Positions 62,253 to 64,000 of a stretch of DNA of 64,000 nt are shown here, piece by piece (the first letter of the stretch is position 1; every line of letters starts with the position of its first letter). Both the position numbers and the translations under genes were made by a program. Source of the DNA: Phycisphaera sp. (GTDB lineage Bacteria; Planctomycetota; Phycisphaerae; Phycisphaerales; Zrk34); the NCBI GenBank assembly GCA_016125285.1, contig WGMA01000015.1:39739-103738 (forward strand), written 5' to 3'. The notes under the pieces are model-generated. The model was given only the letters and a program-made list of their open reading frames with translations, did not search any database and was not told where the DNA came from.

Positions 62253-63764
62253 ATGACCGCCGATCGACTCTGTAGCCTGCTGGTCCAACACCGCCTCATC
62301 GACGCCGCACGCTGCGAGCCGCTCCGCGCGTCGTGCGCGGGCGACACCGGCGTCGAACGCCTCGCCGAGGCGCTGATCGACCAGGCGCTCCTCCCGGCCT
62401 GGATGATCAGTACGATCGTCCGGCAGGGCATGGACAGCGTACGCGTCGGCAGGTACACGCTGCTCGAACCGATCTGGACGGCCCACCGCGTGCTCGGCAC
62501 GGAGGTGTATCGCGCGATCCGCGACGGACTGGGATTGACCGTGGCGATCGTCACGCTGCCCGACGGGGCGCAGAACGGCACGGCGATCCAGCGCCTCGAG
62601 CGCGAGGCGATGTCGCTCGCGTCGCTCAAGCATCCCAACCTCATTCAGATCATCGATTGCGAATTGACGCACGACACGCCGCACCTCGTGCTGGAGTACC
62701 CGACCGGTCAGACGATCACCGAGCTGATGGCCGAACGCGGTCGCCTGCCGTGGCAACAGGCCGTGGACATCGCGGCGCAGGTCTGCGCGGGGCTTCAGCA
62801 TCTGGCCGACGCTGGGCTGGTTCATCGCGGGATCGACGGGGACGCCGTGCTGTTGGATACCTACGGCACGGCCAAGATCATCGACATGGAGTTCGTCGGC
62901 TACGTGGATTTCGGGCGGTCGCAGCTGACAAGCGACGCGGAGCCCGCGCGCTCGGTGCATTTCTGTTCTCCCGAAGCGGTGGTGGACCTGCACCGCGCCG
63001 ACATCCGATCAGACCTTTATAGCGTGGGCTGCATGCTGCACTGGATGATCTGCGGGGAGCACGCGATCGAAGAGGGCGGATCGGACACAGAGACACTGCT
63101 GAACATCCTGAGAAAGCCGCCGCGCCCGATCGAGACGCTGTGCGAGGGCCTGCCACCGGAATTGTGCCGGATCGTCGCCCGACTGCTGGCCAAGTCGCCG
63201 AGCGAGCGCTACACCACGGCCGCGGAGGTTGAGGAACTGCTGCGCGGTGTCTGCCGCCCCGCGAGCGATCCGCCACAGCAGGAGAGATTCGCCGTGTTCC
63301 TGTCGTACCGTCGGGCGGACAGCCAGGACATCGCGGGGCGGATCGCGGATCACCTCGAGTCGCGGTTCGGCGAGAACTCGGTCTTTCTCGACGTGGACGC
63401 CATTCCTCCGGGTGTGGACTATCGGCGCTTCATCGCACGCCAACTGGCGTCGGCCGCCGCGACGCTGATCGTGATCGGCGACCGCTGGCTCACCGTTGCA
63501 GATCGCGAGGGAACGCCCGCCCGGATCATGGACCCGCAGGACCCGGTGCACAGCGAGGTCGCCGCCGCGCTCGCCGCGGGCGTCCCGGCGATCCCGGTGC
63601 TCGTCGGCGCGTCCACCATGCCGACCGTCGATCAACTGCCGCAGCCACTCCAGGCCATGCACTACCTCAACGCGGTCGAGGTACGAACGCCGCACTTCCG
63701 CAATCACATCCGATCACTGATCGAACACCTGGAGCGGTTGGGCGTACGCTCCCAGTCGGGCTAG
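62253..63764 (+). CDS. Pseudokinase-TIR fusion protein
   Basis: A 503-residue cytoplasmic protein. Residues 1-75 match the N-terminal extension of planctomycete Ser/Thr kinases (LAEALIDQALLPAWMISTI). Residues 75-335 have the kinase fold but degenerate catalysis: the VAIK lysine position is V100, HRD reads H191-R-G193, and DFG reads D211-M-E213. From residue 346 a TIR_2 domain begins (FAVFLSYRRADSQDIAG, VFLDVDAIPPGVDYRRFI, LIVIGDRWL). TIR domains can be NADases or protein-interaction modules. The ATG at 62253 is preferred; a TTG at 62208 fits the -10 better. Function is unknown, with signalling or defence as options. Confidence 0.85.
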   Translation: MTADRLCSLLVQHRLIDAARCEPLRASCAGDTGVERLAEALIDQALLPAWMISTIVRQGMDSVRVGRYTLLEPIWTAHRVLGTEVYRAIRDGLGLTVAIVTLPDGAQNGTAIQRLEREAMSLASLKHPNLIQIIDCELTHDTPHLVLEYPTGQTITELMAERGRLPWQQAVDIAAQVCAGLQHLADAGLVHRGIDGDAVLLDTYGTAKIIDMEFVGYVDFGRSQLTSDAEPARSVHFCSPEAVVDLHRADIRSDLYSVGCMLHWMICGEHAIEEGGSDTETLLNILRKPPRPIETLCEGLPPELCRIVARLLAKSPSERYTTAAEVEELLRGVCRPASDPPQQERFAVFLSYRRADSQDIAGRIADHLESRFGENSVFLDVDAIPPGVDYRRFIARQLASAAATLIVIGDRWLTVADREGTPARIMDPQDPVHSEVAAALAAGVPAIPVLVGASTMPTVDQLPQPLQAMHYLNAVEVRTPHFRNHIRSLIEHLERLGVRSQSG

Positions 63765-63928
63765 AGCCCCTTGCGACCTTTTCGGCCAACGGCGCCGGGC
63801 CCGGTTTCAAAGCACCGCGTGCCACGGCGAATCACGTCGAGATGCAAAACGATTGCGTCGCGTGAGGTTCCCCACGAACGGTGGGCGCGAGGGGCGGTAA
63901 GATGGCCCCGAACGGAAAGGACCTCGAT

Positions 63929-64000
63929 ATGAGCGGAGTACGCAGACGATTCAGCAAGGCGTTCAAGGTCGGCGCGGTGGCGCTGGTCACGGAGCAGGGA
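63929..64000 (+). CDS. IS3-type transposase OrfA (3' truncated by window end)
   Basis: Twenty-four codons are visible: MSGVRRRFSKAFKVGAVALVTEQG, which match the start of IS3-family OrfA proteins (HTH_Tnp_1, with an R-R-x-F-x-x-x-F-K-x-x-A-V-x-L-V core). AAGGA precedes the ATG by normal spacing. The left end of the element probably lies between 63765 and 63928. A hairpin CCCAC-GAACG-GTGGG (63872-63886) is near a plausible TG end at 63864, but the terminal repeat cannot be confirmed without the right end. OrfB, expected by frameshift, lies outside the window. Confidence 0.75.
   Translation, partial: MSGVRRRFSKAFKVGAVALVTEQG

Noticed and set aside
62253..63290. Active serine/threonine kinase
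   Set aside because: Lys of VAIK, Asp of HRD and the DFG motif are all altered.

Overview
The window is high-GC, densely coded DNA that looks like a chromosome of a planctomycete, most likely of the class Phycisphaerae. The reasons are family-level: paired DUF1800/DUF1501 proteins, a PVC-type cytochrome fused to HEAT repeats, several pseudopilins of the H-X9-DG type, ECF sigma/FecR modules ending in pilin genes, a sulfatase beside its formylglycine-generating enzyme, and a eukaryote-like kinase with the N-terminal extension common in planctomycete kinases. No rRNA operon, phage or plasmid core was seen.

Layout. 1-6.3 kb: a HEAT-repeat protein, an enolase-superfamily sugar-acid dehydratase, and a convergent ribose-type ABC operon (binding lipoprotein, double ATPase, permease with an unusual large insertion). 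6.7-11.3 kb: a secreted protein and the DUF1800/DUF1501 pair. 11.3-16.6 kb: an SGNH protein, a GntR regulator with a promoter/operator, a sialidase-like protein and a small-protein/pilin group. 16.8-22 kb: an ECF sigma/FecR/pilin module, a thioredoxin-trypsin fusion and another pilin. 22-33 kb: a tRNA with a Leu(UAA) anticodon on a short body, then a nitrate assimilation regulon: ANTAR antiterminator, nitrate MFS transporter, fused DmsB/DmsC-like protein, molybdopterin nitrate reductase, siroheme nitrite reductase and a flavoprotein reductase. Two near-identical sigma-54 promoters and a terminator organise it. 33-43 kb: SGNH esterase, giant PVC cytochrome, metallo-beta-lactamase protein, FGE and sulfatase. 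43-49 kb: carA, a retron-like reverse transcriptase with a candidate msr-msd RNA, an FmdB-like protein, and an mnmG carrying in-frame palindromic repeats. 49-55 kb: N-formylglutamate amidohydrolase-like protein, FIST sensor, a small lipoprotein gene bracketed by 45-bp inverted repeats, M29 aminopeptidase and an ABC pair. 55-60.6 kb: a second sigma/FecR-LamG/pilin module followed by a DUF5703 protein. 60.6-64 kb: cytochrome P450, a pseudokinase-TIR fusion, and the start of an IS3-type transposase gene.

The strongest candidate for an undescribed system is the retron at 44.57-45.81 kb. An upstream RNA of about 176 nt has a 10-bp closing stem (a1/a2), three short hairpins and a perfect 25-bp hairpin, followed by a reverse transcriptase with the retron NAxxH and VTG motifs. 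Other points of interest are the class-I-shaped tRNA-Leu(UAA), the sigma-54/ANTAR control of nitrate genes, repeat elements translated in frame inside mnmG and probably the DUF5703 gene, and the pseudokinase-TIR fusion.

All family names rest on reading motifs by eye. No database search was run, and start codons are best guesses from Shine-Dalgarno context and family N-termini.
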